DNA of 64,000 nt from Paulinella micropora. Lineage: Eukaryota > Cercozoa > Imbricatea > Euglyphida. The DNA is taken from assembly GCA_009731375.1 (NCBI GenBank), contig BJOX01000048.1:621907-685906 (forward strand), in the 5' to 3' direction. Shown here piece by piece: positions 1 to 11,413 of this stretch; the first letter of the stretch is position 1; the number at the start of each line of letters is the position of its first letter. Position numbers and translations under genes: made by a program. The notes beneath the pieces were generated by a model, which saw only the letters and a program-made list of their open reading frames with translations, had not been told where the DNA came from and ran no database searches.

Positions 1-213
1 TCGACAGTCTAGTATAAACCGACAGAGCACTGTGGGTTTTATTCCGGGCTCAACAAGCGAGAAAGGGCACCCTGAGGGAACAGGATTGTGCTTCCCGTCG
101 CTATTTCGGCATGTGACTTATAGGCGTAGGCTAGGCACACATAAGGCACCCCACCACGGGCCCAGCACACCCACACCATCCCCTAATCCTCTGTGTCGAA
201 GATAGATAGATAA

Positions 214-273
<60 letters not shown>

Positions 274-336
274 AGATTTTGATCCATCAGGCAAAGGAGA
301 TAGATAGGTAGGTAGGTAGATAGATAGATAGATAGG

Positions 337-415
<79 letters not shown>

Positions 416-655
416 ATAGAGAATTTTACCTTGAGAAACATACGCCGATAATTGAGCACACACACACACACACACATTCTTAATTGATGTTGGCTTCCTT
501 AAATGCTTCCTTTTCACACCTACCAAATGCCATGCATGGCTTGCTTTATCAAAAGTTATTCAGTGGGTGCAACATAGAACCTACATACATGGGTATATAC
601 ATGCATGCATACTTGCGAGCGTACACATAAGTACATGCATATATCTTGTATATCT
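1..655. repeat. Microsatellite-rich noncoding start
   Basis: GATA/TATC tetranucleotide arrays fill about 198-272 and 300-416 and a CA run lies at 457-476. The open frames through them translate to repeated IYLS or similar and are products of the repeat. I see no gene here. Confidence 0.9.
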
Positions 656-779
656 ATGTATGTGTATGTATGTATGTATGTATGTATGTATGTATGTATG
701 CATGTATGTATGTATGTATGCATGTATGCATGCATGCATGTATGTATGTATGTATGTATGTATGTATGTATGTATGTAT
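656..779 (+). repeat. (TATG)n microsatellite
   Basis: An almost uninterrupted TATG tetranucleotide array with a few TGCA interruptions. Its translation in any frame is low complexity. Confidence 0.95.
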
Positions 780-883
780 TGTATGGTAGGAGGTGAGTGA
801 TCCTAGACAAAAAGACGATGCTAATCCACGGGGTGAGGATTTTCGTTTCTGGAATGGCCAGGGGCGGTAGCGTCAAAACACGA

Positions 884-1015
884 TGTTAAGGCCCGTTCTG
901 CACTACCCAGATTCCCGGGTTCTGGGTGTGAAAGTGGCACCACAGGCCAGGCTTTTCAGGAAGCAAACCCAGAAAGTGGCCCCAGAAACCCGGGAATTCT
1001 GGGTGCTGTAGAATG
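884..1015 (+). repeat. Foldback-minisatellite element, copy 1
   Basis: The left end reads close to TTCTACACCACCCAGAATTC and the right end is its inverted complement (CCCGGGAATTCTGGGTG then TGTAGAA). The core holds one unit of the CACAGGCCAGGCTTTTCAGG type. Copies lie at 1093, 40513, 40833, 42719 and 46174. An approximately 80-bp direct repeat (about 815-893 and 1019-1092) precedes this and the next copy, so the locus was tandemly duplicated. No transposase is present, so this would be a nonautonomous MITE-like element. Confidence 0.7.
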
Positions 1016-1092
1016 ACTCTAATCCACGGGGTGAGGATTTTTGCTTCTGGAATGGGGCGGTAGCATCAAAAGACGATGTGAAGGCCCGTTCT

Positions 1093-1127
1093 ACACCACC
1101 CAGAATTCCGGGTTTCTGGGGCCACTT
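1093..1127 (+). repeat. Foldback-minisatellite element, truncated copy 2
   Basis: Only the left terminus and the first bases of the core (GGGGCCACTTTCTG) remain. They run directly into the gag-like relic that follows. Confidence 0.6.
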
Positions 1128-2128
1128 TCTGATAGACTAGTGCAGAGGTTTGGGAAGGTGAGTGTAGATGTGCAGGATAGGGTGACTGCGTTGCATGCAT
1201 GGAAGCTGATGGAGCATGAGGATTATGCACCTCAGTTTGAAGAGTTAGCGAGCTTAGGGGAGGAGCTAGCGATGAAGGGGCATGGGACCAACGATCTCAC
1301 ATACGAAACAATCATAACAAGAGCCTTGAAAGGTCCTTGTTACACTTCGGAAAAGGTGAGGACCATTAATGGAGTACCTGGCTAAGTAACATTTCTGTCT
1401 GCAAGAAGCCGCACAAGTGGTCCATTGAGAAGTGGTGGGAGGAACTTCAAGAGAAAGTACTAGACAAAGACAGAACCAAGGAGAGAGATGGGAGACAGGA
1501 AGGGGATGCAAAGAAGACACATGCCAAGGCCGCCAAGGCGGGTACAGAGAGGTTGTGTGTGTTTTTTCAAAGTGCGAGAGGGTGTCTGAAAGGAAAGGCA
1601 TGCAACTTTAAGCACAGTGAGAAAGGGGGAGTGACGCATGGTGCATGTTCTGTATTTGAGAGGACAGGGGGATGCATGGTGATGCATGCAAGTTCAAGCA
1701 CACAGCGGGAGAAGAAGGGAAGAAAGAAGGAAAGAGAAGAAAGCAGAACGAAGAGACGAAGCATTGCTTCAATTGTCGAGGAAAAAGTGCATATTGCTGC
1801 GGAGTGTAAAAAGGAGTGTGCGAAGTGCGGGGGAGAGCACCCAATCACTAAGTGTGAGATGGTAGAAGAAGAGGGGAGGGATAAAGTTGAAGCGAAGGAA
1901 CAAGGAAGAAAAGGACGGGAGAAGAAAGAAAGAGGGAAGAAAGAAGAAACTTCCAGTGAATCAGACGAAGAAGAAAGTGCGAGGAAGAAGAAGAAAGCCG
2001 TGCGCAGGGCGATGAGCCAGCTGAACAAGAGGAGGTACGGGCTGAGTGCCCAGAAGATGATGCACGGAGTGGACAGTGAGAGTGAGAGGCTGGTGAGGAG
2101 GAGATGCAAGGAAGGGCCTACATGCTAA
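1128..2128 (+). pseudogene. Frameshifted gag-like relic with CCCH zinc fingers
   Basis: A coding-like sequence is broken over at least three frames. An N-terminal helical stretch (to 1385, containing HAWKLMEHEDYAPQFEELAS) is followed, in another frame, by a basic region from about 1403. A CCCH finger of C-x8-C-x5-C-x3-H spacing lies near 1554-1613. A second, similar finger is split by a frameshift near 1675-1695. Next comes a zinc knuckle of C-x2-C-x4-H-x4-C spacing near 1765-1810; its two halves are in different frames, separated by a run of five A. The rest is rich in Lys, Arg and Glu. Zinc fingers followed by a basic/acidic tail suggest a retroelement Gag or nucleic-acid-binding ORF1. I see no reverse transcriptase nearby, so the element family is open. 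The frame changes fall in or near short repeats and could be decay or sequencing indels. Confidence 0.6.
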
Positions 2129-2154
2129 AGGTATTGGCGTAACGGTAAAGAAGC

Positions 2155-2438
2155 AGGAGGAAGAAGAAGAGTTGGAGGAGGAGTTCGTTACGAACATGAA
2201 GGCGGCAAAGAGGTTCTGCGACCAGCTTATAGATCCCTCAGACTCTGACGACAACGAGATGGAGAAGGAAAGAGGAGGCAAAGTCCGAAAAGGGAAAGAC
2301 CTAGGATTCGCCGGGAATGTGAAAAAGCAAGAGCAGGTCGATGGCGGTATTAATAATGGTGGTGTTGGGCGCACAAAACTCAGTCTGCGAGCTTGGGGCA
2401 AAAGCAACGGGAACCTGATCGAGAAAGGAGCTACATGA
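2155..2438 (+). pseudogene. Acidic continuation of the gag-like relic
   Basis: An open stretch begins with a run of Glu (about 2160-2185) and continues through KRFCDQLIDPSDSDDNE to a stop at 2436-2438. Base composition and charge resemble the upstream relic, and it probably belongs to the same broken ORF. I recognise no domain. Confidence 0.4.
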
Positions 2439-3040
2439 GCCGCATGGCACCGTTGATATATTCAGTGGCTCCGGGAGGTCCGTCTCAACGTGCGGGCATC
2501 GGGTAATAAGCAAGGACTTTGGAAGGCAGTGATCTAGTAGGCATGATGGCGGCAGTGTATTTAGTTCAGGGGAGGTTAAGAAGCTGGCGTGACTGTTCAG
2601 AGACTTAGCCGCGGCGTGACGCGGGTCACATGATCGGGTCGGAAATGTCACTGTTATCTTTGTTTTGATACTGTATTAGTTTTACCATGTAATCGATTTA
2701 ACTCAGTGTGCATGTTTGCAGGCCTTCCGATTCCTAATTAAAGAGAGCTTAGGAAGTCGGAGAGTAATTAGTCATAGCGGCCCTTAATATCATTTTTCAA
2801 GTCAATACTGACTGACAATTATTATGACATTTCTGGTACTGGCTGGTGGCTGCCTTTTTAAGTATAACCTATTTCGAGTCATGATATCATTACCTTTCTT
2901 ATGAACGTTTCTGATTTAATCTATGTGGCGGGATCTTATCTCTTGTCTAAGTAAATATTTTGAGCTAGTAAACTGGTGAACTTACTGGGGAACGCGCTAG
3001 TTCGATCCCGAGCCACGACAACTTCAACTGGTTCAACCTT
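2439..3040. other. No recognisable feature
   Basis: Mixed, mildly AT-rich sequence. A box-B-like AGTTCGATCCCG occurs at about 2999-3010 just before a trinucleotide array. It could be the tail of a tRNA-derived SINE, but no convincing tRNA head or A box lies upstream. Confidence 0.4.
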
Positions 3041-3062
3041 CTACTACTACTACTACTATTAA

Positions 3063-3134
<72 letters not shown>

Positions 3135-3136
3135 CG

Positions 3137-3202
<66 letters not shown>

Positions 3203-3236
3203 GTGACTACTACTACTACTACCACTACCACTCGTG

Positions 3237-3273
<37 letters not shown>

Positions 3274-3321
3274 TTACTACTACTACTACTACTACTACTA
3301 CTGATAGTACTACTGCTACTA
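3041..3321 (+). repeat. (CTA)n trinucleotide array
   Basis: A CTA/TAC array of about 280 bp with a few substitutions (for example near 3135, 3201 and 3230). The poly-Thr reading frame is a repeat artefact. Confidence 0.95.
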
Positions 3322-3938
3322 CTAGGACCTACCACAGGAACCAACCGACCAACCCACCTATATATCAGCGGGCGGCCATGATCACTCAGTTGCAACAGTT
3401 GAGCAGCCAGTTGGCCACCCCGAACCGCCGCCAGATTCTGGCAAGTGCCTCATAGTCACTTCAAGTGTCAGTGAAGATGGAAAAATCTTTACCGTTGACC
3501 GAGGAACATCAACTTTTACATACCCCTTACGGAAAGCGCTTGCAAATTTTTCATTTGCTTAAGAACTATAAGACACTTAAGACGGTAGTTATAATATTGA
3601 CAAATAACTAAGGGGGAGCGTTGGTCATTATTATTTCAATTTAATTCACCGTTACTTGGATAGTTGATTTGTCAATAGGCAGGACAGTCAATAATACCAA
3701 TGTTAACTGAAAAGCGCAAGATCTGTTCCTAAGTTAATCAGTTTGTGACCGTGACGTGGAAGTCAAAGAATCAGTTCTTTTATTATACGGTGAGTTATTA
3801 AAGTGCGTTTCCATACTGCCGCCGGTGCGGATAGTCTTGCTAGGTAGCCCTGCTAGATCCTGAAATGGGTCGGTAAAGGTTCCACGATGGGTAGCTTCCC
3901 AAAGTATTATTATTATTATTATTATTATCATTATTCAC

Positions 3939-3977
<39 letters not shown>

Positions 3978-4034
3978 ACTGCAGCCCTTCAATGTTTTCT
4001 CTTTTTGTATCTCTTGATACCTTTTTTTTTTTTC
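3322..4034. other. No gene; flank of the LTR element
   Basis: Unrecognised sequence with an (ATT)n array at about 3905-3975 and a short T run at 4022-4033 directly next to the LTR. No coding frame is convincing. Confidence 0.5.
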
Positions 4035-4188
4035 TGTTACGATAGTAGGATATTTAATAAACAGATAACTGTTACTAACGATATGAAGAGAGGAATACCT
4101 AAAGTAGGGACTCCGTAATCTGCAGACCAAGGATTAACCGACAGACCGGAACGATCAGTATTGCCATTATATACCGGGTGGGCCGGCA
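4035..4188 (-). repeat. 3' LTR of the gypsy element
   Basis: This matches 20764-20919 with about six substitutions and one 2-base indel. On the minus strand it starts TGCC and ends AACA, giving the standard TG...CA ends. It includes TATATAAT close to its 5' end (plus-strand positions about 4168-4174). At 154 bp it is unusually short. Confidence 0.85.
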
Positions 4189-4192
4189 TAAT

Positions 4193-4205
4193 CCCTTCTC
4201 CCCCC
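4193..4205 (-). other. Polypurine tract
   Basis: The minus strand reads GGGGGGAGAAGGG, ending four bases before the 3' LTR. This is the expected place and composition for the plus-strand primer of reverse transcription, and it supports both the LTR boundary and the minus orientation. Confidence 0.75.
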
Positions 4206-4714
4206 GAGCGCGCTCGCCAGTATGCGCGCGAGGAGTCGAACTGACGCCCCCGCCGACCAACCTCGGGATAAAATGCAAATACGAACCTGAGTGACGGTCG
4301 ACGCCGTACCCGCATTAACAAATTAAACAAAATTGTAGGTTGGGCCAAACGCCAACACTTACATTATGTAAAATTTTGGTTAATTTCCCGTTACGCCCTT
4401 CGTCGCCTGTTGAATCGGTTTCCGCCACCGCACGCCTGAAAATGCACCCCCCCNNNNNNNNNNAAAAGCCCCCCCCCCCCCCCCCCCTCCGTTGAGACCA
4501 CAACTTGCCCTTTATCCTCCATTCCTTGTAACCTGCCCCTAGTCACTCAATGTCCCCCCGACCTAGTGTCGGTCTATACTATCCTGGGCGAGTCTTCCCT
4601 TCCCCCTTCCGCAACTCCGTTGAATCCGCCGATCCAATGCTTCCCCAGCCGTGCCCGCGCTCGATCGATATCCATATGTTGTTGCCGTTCCTCGTGCTCT
4701 GACGCAGCCGTCAT

Positions 4715-4993
4715 GTTGAAGCCGCCCCCGTCTCGGTCACGCCGAATCCCACTTGTTGGAGCCGCCCCCGTCTCGGTCACGCCGAATCCCGCTCGTTGAA
4801 GCCGGCCCCGTCTCGGTCACGCCGAATCCCACTCGTTGAAGCCGCCCCCGTCTCGGTCACGCCGAATCCCGCTCGTCGAAGCCGCCCCCGTCTCGGTCAC
4901 GCCGAATCCCACTTGTTGAAGCCGCCCCCCTCTCGGTCACGCCGAATCCCCCTTGTTGAAGCCGCCCCCGTCTCGGTCACACCGAATCCCACT
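4715..4993. repeat. 40-bp tandem repeat x7
   Basis: Seven head-to-tail units of 40 bp, each beginning GTTGAAGCCGCCCCCGTCTC, lie in the 3' noncoding region of the gypsy element. Their GC-rich, regular structure stands out from the flanks. A 10-N gap lies close by at 4454-4463. Confidence 0.9.
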
Positions 4994-5207
4994 GTAACTC
5001 GAACTGATAATTCTGGCTTTTAACAGCCTCATAATGCCCTCTCGGTGCGCTGTAGTCCCGGTCGCCCAGCCCAGAGGTAACGTAGGCAAGGAAAGACTCC
5101 CCCGGACCTTTGCTACCCCCACCAAGGCCCCTTCGGCACTGAAACGCCATGGTTGAAACGAACCTGAGTGCTAATAACACGAATGATATACACCCCCTCA
5201 TCCATTC

Positions 5208-5521
5208 ATCACTCCATCCCTTCTCCCCCCAAAAGGTCAATGTCCCCTTTTGATCCCCTTCGCAGCCCCCTCTGAAAGATGTTTGCACTCTGGTGCCCCC
5301 CTCACCCGAGTGTCAGAGTTACCGCTTGCACGTTGCCCCTTTTCCCTTTCTTCTCGTCATCTTTCTTTTTCATCTTTCTCATCACTCCATCCCTTCTCCC
5401 CCCAAAAAGGTCCATGTCCCCTTTTGTTCCCCTTCGCAGCCCCTCTGAATGATGTTTGCACTCTGGTGCCCCCCTCACCCAAGTGTCAGAGTTGCCGCTT
5501 GCCCGTTGCCCCTTTTCTCTT
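5208..5521. repeat. 173-bp direct duplication, CT-rich
   Basis: The segment starting ATCACTCCATCCCTTCTCCC at 5208 recurs at 5381 with minor changes, covering about 140 bp in each copy. It lies in the 3' untranslated part of the gypsy element. Its open frames read as low-complexity Ser/Pro/Leu. Confidence 0.8.
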
Positions 5522-6225
5522 TCTTCCTCATCATCTTTCTTCTTCATCTTTCTTCTTTATCTTTCTCATCTCTGCCCCGCGCCCCCTCCCCTCTCACTAT
5601 CCTATCCTCTGACTATATCATCCANNNNNNNNNNCTATTGACTATCCCTATTTGTTATCCCCTGTCTTCCTCCCCCCGCTATTCTACCCCTCTCTATCTA
5701 AACTGGATTAGTCAATATGTATTATTCCCCCAACCCAACCCGTATGTCCCCTTCACCCGTTGTTATCAGAAGAATATATAAAGTTCCATGTCATCGCTCG
5801 TCACAGAGCGGAAAGAAAAAGAATAAAGTCTTGTATCAGGCCGCTTCCCAGTTTCCCCCATGAGCCTATCAGCATAAGACATGTTTGTCATTCATTTCCC
5901 GATATGTCCGCTATGCCCGATATGTCAGTCTGATATACTTCCCCCATCACACCGTAAAGTCACATGATATTATGTATGCCTATACCCGTGAGCCTGAATG
6001 ATATAATATTTTCCCCGTATTTGTCTGTATATATAACCCGCGTCGTCACAATGTTTACCTTGTTGGTATAAAATGCATGTAGCATGCCCGTCACCGTACC
6101 TGTGAATGTAAAAGTATACCGCTCCCCCTCTCTCATCTTCATTCATCGTCGAATTTGCATGTCAGTCATATTCTCATCACCCCCTTATAAAGTCCCGCAA
6201 TTCATTGATACCGTTATCATCCTCT

Positions 6226-6374
6226 CATATACCCGCAAGTCATATAAGCCGCTATCACCCATCATATACCCGCAAGTCATATAAGCCGCTATCACCCATC
6301 ATATACCCGCAAGTCGTATAAGCCGCTATCACCCATCATATACCCGCAAGTCATATAAGCCGCTATCACCCATC
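6226..6374. repeat. 37-bp tandem repeat x4
   Basis: Four units beginning CATATACCCGCAAGTCATAT repeat with a 37-bp period. A related, more diverged copy precedes them. This is the second tandem array in the element's 3' region. Confidence 0.88.
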
Positions 6375-6555
6375 ACATGTCCGCAATTCGGTAGTACCGT
6401 CATCACCCCGTCATGTGCCCGCAGGTTGTATTCTTCTCATCTCGTCATCTCTCATCATCTTTCTCATTCTTCATCTTTCTCTATTCCTATACTATCCTCT
6501 CACTCGTCACACATTCATCACCCCCTTCCTCGTTGTGCCCGTCCTCTTGCCTGAG

Positions 6556-7395
6556 TCATCCGACCACCCGTCGTAGGCCGCTTCTTGCCTCTTGATCCAA
6601 CCGCCGCCGGTGGAGCGCCGATAATATCGAAGGCAATCCCTCCGCATCTATCTCGTCCCAAATCTGTGCCGGTATCCGCCTCTCTTCCGTGAGGTCGAAC
6701 GGTACATTCAGCACTAACCGCGGTCTCGTCTGAATGGTGTACGGGATATGATCCTCGTCGTCCAACTTGATGGTGGCATCCCACGTTTCCCGCTTATTCC
6801 CCCCCTTCTCCAGAAAAATTGGATCAAACCGCCGCATCCTTTCCTCCGCTACCTCGTCACTACTCCAAAACTGCATCACCGGCGTTATGCCCTTCCCCGC
6901 CTTATGTCGTGACGTCCCCCCCTGACTTAGAACCCTCATGACATAAAAGTCATCCAATGTGTCATCGCTTACCTCTTTCGCCGCCGGCATCATCAAGTAG
7001 AACTTGCCCGTCCTCCATTTTATCCCATCGATCTCCGCCGCTTTTTCCACCCACAGGCCTCGCTTGTTTTTGATTCCCAAATGCCCCTCCGCCGACGCTG
7101 CCTCTGGCCTCGATGGCCCCCCTGTACGTTGCTTGTCCTGACCCCCTTGTGCTCCCACGCCTTTCCCCTCTGCTTCCCCCTCCCTGCATTGTATTCCTCC
7201 CTCTTCCCGTTTCTTGTCCTCCTCTCTCCTCTTTTCCTCATCCCGCTTTTGCTTCTGTGAAACCCTCTCATGTGAACCCGTCTCCAATTCCTCCATTGCG
7301 TCTTGCAATCTTTTCTTCTCCTCCGCATCCTGTTCGAACGTCACTTCCTCCCTCAGCCTCGCAATCTCCTCGGCTCTTTGCGTCCGTGTTAACAA
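6556..7395 (-). CDS. Extra ORF downstream of integrase
   Basis: An intact open frame of about 279 codons follows the integrase end (stop at 7408) after a few bases, in another frame. The first ~110 residues are charged and coiled-coil-like (AEEIARLREEV, EEKKRLQDAMEELE, then Lys/Arg/Glu-rich). The second half looks globular, with KWRTGKFYLMMPAAKEVSDD and IPYTIQTRPRLVLNVPFDLT. No cysteine motif, transmembrane segment or known envelope feature is visible, so I assign no function. Position after integrase is where some plant gypsy elements carry extra or envelope-like ORFs. It could also be a read-through C-terminal extension of Pol. Confidence 0.6.
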   Translation of the reverse strand: MLTRTQRAEEIARLREEVTFEQDAEEKKRLQDAMEELETGSHERVSQKQKRDEEKRREEDKKREEGGIQCREGEAEGKGVGAQGGQDKQRTGGPSRPEAASAEGHLGIKNKRGLWVEKAAEIDGIKWRTGKFYLMMPAAKEVSDDTLDDFYVMRVLSQGGTSRHKAGKGITPVMQFWSSDEVAEERMRRFDPIFLEKGGNKRETWDATIKLDDEDHIPYTIQTRPRLVLNVPFDLTEERRIPAQIWDEIDAEGLPSILSALHRRRLDQEARSGLRRVVG

Positions 7396-7407
7396 CGGCC
7401 GTGGGTT

Positions 7408-7900
7408 TCAAAATTGATCCGCCGTCCGCTCCAAGGCATCCTGCTCCGTTTCATAATCCAACAAGTAAGGCGAGAACTTGACCAATCGCCGAACATGGAC
7501 TATCTGTTCCTTTTTCGTCCGCTGGTGTCTGATCTTATAATTGTAGGCCGCGGTTTGTTTCATAATCTGATACGGACCCTGCCATTTCTCATAGAGCTTC
7601 GTTGAGACCCCCACTGGAACGTTTGGGCAGTATAGTAGCACTGTATCCCCCTCCCGGAATTCCACGTGTTTATATTTCTGTTGGCCATTCTCGTCCTCCG
7701 TCCGCATTGCTGCCTCCCGATGCTTAGTCACAATTTGTTCCGCTTCCGCTAGGGCCCGTAATCTCACTGCCATCAGCTCCAACGGCTGATACAATGCCTT
7801 GTGTTGCATCACGTCCTGTGGAGTGGTTAAGACCTTGCCAAACACCATCTGATGTGGGCACAGTCTAGCCCTACCCCCAAAGACGAAGAACCCAGATTGT
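7408..7900 (-). CDS. Integrase C-terminal domain
   Basis: This piece has the typical gypsy integrase tail: a helical region (LMAVRLRALAEAEQIVTKHR) followed by GDTVLLYCPNVPVG and KLYEKWQGPYQIMKQT, the small SH3-like domain found after the DDE core. HVRRLVKFSPYL follows and then a stop. It lies in a different frame from the core, so one frameshift near 7870-7900 separates them. No chromodomain is evident. Confidence 0.75.
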
Positions 7901-8325
7901 TCACCGCAAAGGTAAACGCTTGCAATGCCTCTGGCCATTTGGTTTGCCAGTTCTGACAATAGATCTTCAAGGACGCCTTCAGCGTACGATGCATCCTCTC
8001 TATCTTCCCGTTAGCCATAGGGTTGTATGCAGTGACATAATCCCATCTAAACCCGTAGTATGCGCTGAGTTCGTTCGACACCCAATTGATAAAGGAGCTT
8101 CCTCTGTCCGATATGATCTTCCTGGGTACCCCGATCCGGCTGAATACGTTATCAATCAGTGCTTTGGCCGTCGTTTCCTTGGTGTCGTCAGCCGTGGGAA
8201 CCGCAATCACGTAATTAGAGGCCCGATCAATAATCGTGAGGATATACTTGTATCGACCCTCCCCCGCTTCCGGTAAAGGCCCGACGTAATCGATGTGAAT
8301 CGTGTCAAAAATATATCCCGTGTTA
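7870..8325 (-). CDS. Integrase catalytic core (DDE)
   Basis: The core reads HIDYVGPLPEAGEG (first Asp), then KIISDRGSSFINW (second Asp) and YNPMANGKIERMHRTL (Glu), the D, D-35-E pattern of retroviral-type integrases. The three acidic residues are intact. It inserts cDNA copies into chromosomal DNA. A frameshift next to an A run near 8308-8312 separates it from the zinc-binding part upstream. Confidence 0.85.
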
Positions 8326-9420
8326 TGTCATACTGCCCCAGTAGCCCCTTGTTCGCGTCGTAGACCGTCTTCGCCCTCTGGCATAGCCCACATCCCGAAA
8401 TGAAACTCTTAATGTCCTTATCCATCGTGTCCCAATAGAACCGTCGAGTCATAGACCACCTCATCCTATCCAGCCCCGGGTGACTCTGTAAAGGGCAGTT
8501 GTGTGCTCCTATCAGAATCGCGTACCGTAACGCTGCCGGCACCCATACCACCCACCGTTCCGGATCGTCCTTGTTCTTGGCCCCGCTCCCGAAATACCAG
8601 ATTAGCCCGTCTGAGTAAGTGTACTTCTCCTTCCGCCACTTTATGTCCCCGTCCGCCGAAATCCCCGTCGGGTTCTCCTGGTGCGCAATAAACCTCTTCC
8701 ACTCCTCACTGTCTCTCGTGAGCTTGCGGAACATGTCCACCGACGCAAACTTGATCTCCGTCTTGTTTTCCAACTCCAAGGATACCCGGCTTGGGTGTGT
8801 GTCCCTCAACATGAGTTCCGGCTTCGCCTCCGTCTGACCCGCCGCCGCTTCCGCCTTCGTCGGAATCACAATGTTCCCCACCATGGGCATGGTTCGCCAC
8901 GGAAAAGGTTTCAAATCCCCCACCTCATCCTCCGTCAGCTCTCCCTGTACCGCCTCCTTCCACATTTCTTCCTCATATCCCTTTCGCGCATCCTCCAACC
9001 CGTGTTCTTCACAACAATCCACCGACTGCGTGGGCCGCTTCGTAAAACCGCACATCCTCCCTCTGCGCCTCCTTCCTATTCCTATGCATTTCCGCTACCT
9101 TCGTCACATACTCCATACCGTTGATGGGTTTCCAGTCGTCGAAATTCGCCCTCTGCTCCTCCTCTTCCAAATCCATTTTTCCCAAGACCGTTAAAGCCGC
9201 TGCGGCCGTCTTGAAGTGAAACCGCGTCAGGTTCATGCCATTCTTCTTCTCCGCGTCGTATACCGGTTTCAGTGCGAAGGCACCATGACTCTGCTGTTGC
9301 GCCCGTGTATCCTTGTCGTCCGCCACCGCCTCAGTACTCGCGCTCCTCCTTCTTTTCCTTCGCGTTGTCGTCCTCCGGTGCACCCCCAGCCCTTGACTGG
9401 TAGCGATAGTTCCCCTTACC
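8326..9420 (-). CDS. RT-integrase linker and HHCC zinc domain
   Basis: The stretch is open in two frames (about 9050-9420 and 8326-9055) joined by a frameshift near 9050. The second part holds an H-x6-H pair (HNCPLQSH) and CGLCQRAK, a C-x2-C pair, forming the HHCC zinc finger that precedes the integrase core. The long region between RNase H and this finger is rich in charged residues and has no domain I recognise; it is longer than in most gypsy Pol proteins. Confidence 0.7.
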
Positions 9421-11413
9421 CGATATGAATTCAATCGTGAAGTCATATTCGGATAGCTCCAACTGCCATCTTGCCAACCTGCCCGTGTGATCTTGCGACA
9501 TCAACCACTGTAGGTTGTTGTGATCCGACCGCACCGTCGTCCCCTTTGCCCCCCACAGATAGTCACGTAGTTTCTTGAAACCCCAGACTATGGCCAATGC
9601 CTCTCTCTGCCGCGTGCAGTATTGTTGTTCTGCCCGTGTCATTCGCCGACTCAGAAACATCACCGGCCTCAAACGCCCCTCGTCATTCCTCTGTTGCAGA
9701 ACCCCTCCTATTGCATGTGCCGATGCATCAGTGTCGAGTATGAAACTCTTGTTGAAATTGGGAAGCTGTAAAACCGTACCCCCTTCGCTCCATGGGTCCA
9801 TCAAGATATGTGCCCTTAGTGTTTCAACCGCCTTATGAACCGCTGGTGGCCACGTACTCCCCGCACCGCACTTGCCCTCTTTCATGAACAACCGTATTGG
9901 TTCCGCGATTTTTGCGAATCCCGGTATAAATTCACTATAGTATTGCGCCAAGGACACAAAGGAGTGTAAATCGGATCTCGTCGCAGGAAGAGGCATAGCC
10001 GCAAGCGCTTTTCGCTTCTTCCTCGCAATCGAACGCGTCCCGTTCTCAATGTCGTACCCCAGATAATGTATCCGCTTCTGTAAGAAGTGGCACTTCTTAG
10101 CATTCAACCGGAATCCGCACGCCTTGACCCGTCTCATGATGTCCCGCAAATGTTGTATGTGTTCCTCTACCGAATTCGAGAAAATGACCACATCATCCAA
10201 ATACGCGAAGGCGTATCCCGTCGTATCCCCGTACTTCTCTGCAAATTCCGCGTCTCGGAAATTTGCACCCAGCAGCTTCGTCATCGCCTGCTGAAATATG
10301 CCCGATGCCACCTTGAACCCCATCGGCAGAACCTTCCACACGTAGGTTGTCATCCCCACCATGAATGCCGTTAGGTAGCGGCTTTCCTCCGCTAACGGGA
10401 CTTGCCAGAATCCGCTTTTCAGATCCAACGTCGAGTATATTTTCGCTTTCTGCAACACCTCTATTCCCCTCCGCACGTCTGGCACCGGTGTTTCTATCTT
10501 CTTGACGATTTCGTTTATCCTCCAATAGTTGATACACATCCGCAACGTCCCGTCTGGTTTCGGCGCCATGCGTACCGGAGACGCATACTCCGATAGCCGC
10601 GCCTCGATCAATCCCTTTTCCAAAAGTTCCGCCGTCATCTCCCTCGCAATCCGATCCTCATGATGGCTCAACCGCGAAGGCCGTCCTATCCCCGGTACCT
10701 CTTGCCCCATCTCTCGTTCGAAAGCCGCCACGTGGCCTGTCACCGATCCCCCCTCCAAAAGGGCCGAAAGCTTGGATGTTGCTTCCATGACCCCCATAGC
10801 CGCAGCCTTTTCCTCTGAAGTGCCCTCCCATGTCTCCGGTTGTTCCCGTAACGCCTGTCTCGCCTTATCTGTCTCCTCCTTGATCTGCTCCTCCATCGCT
10901 TGCCCCTGTATGTCATCCACCGCTATCTCTGCTCCGTCCCCGTCTAAACCCTCCCTCGACCGATATAAGGTTGGTGTCTTCCGCTCTTGATCCGCGAATC
11001 TTGCCAGTTGGTCCATCATCATAGCATACTGAATGGCGTGTGTCCTGTGGTATACCCCTGATATGTGCGTAAACGCTTCATCCCGAATAGAGGCCAAATC
11101 CCGATCCAGAAGCTCCTCTCGGTACCGCCAAGCTATCTTCCTCGATCCGAGTCGGCAAGCCACTATCAACTTCTGTGTGCGACTCGGAATCGGTATCGGG
11201 TCCGCGATTAGGAAGTCTTCCACATCGTACCACCACATTTCCGTTCTCCTTCCTACCGGAAACATAATCGTGAAGTCCCCGTGCGAAAGCAGATTTTTCA
11301 ATGTCTTCTTGATCTGGGACACCGAATCTGCTACCATGGATTGGCTTCCCCACCGCTCCTGCAGGAAGTTCAAAATCTCCACCTTGGCCTGGCTTGCCCG
11401 TGCTGCATACTAC
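9331..11413 (-). CDS. Reverse transcriptase and RNase H
   Basis: A single open frame of about 690 codons. RT motifs run in order: ASPVRMAPKPDGTLRMC, YSTLDLKSGFWQVPL (motif A), LPMGFKVASGIFQQAM (motif B), FAYLDDVVIFS (catalytic YLDD, motif C) and HYLGYDIENG. RNase H follows with FILDTDASAHAIGGVL and the late VRSDHNNLQWLMS motif. Together they copy element RNA into DNA and degrade the RNA template. The first ~230 residues hold no motif I recognise. The frame opens just after a stop at about 11412-11414 and overlaps the protease frame, so a frameshift (programmed or decay) joins them. Confidence 0.92.

Noticed and set aside
4035-4188. A stand-alone MITE or solo LTR
   Set aside because: The polypurine tract, the second copy at 20764 and the pol genes in the matching orientation make it an LTR of one element.
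11078-11390. C-terminal extension of the protease frame
   Set aside because: It overlaps the start of the RT frame, which carries the real motifs; open by chance in GC-rich sequence.
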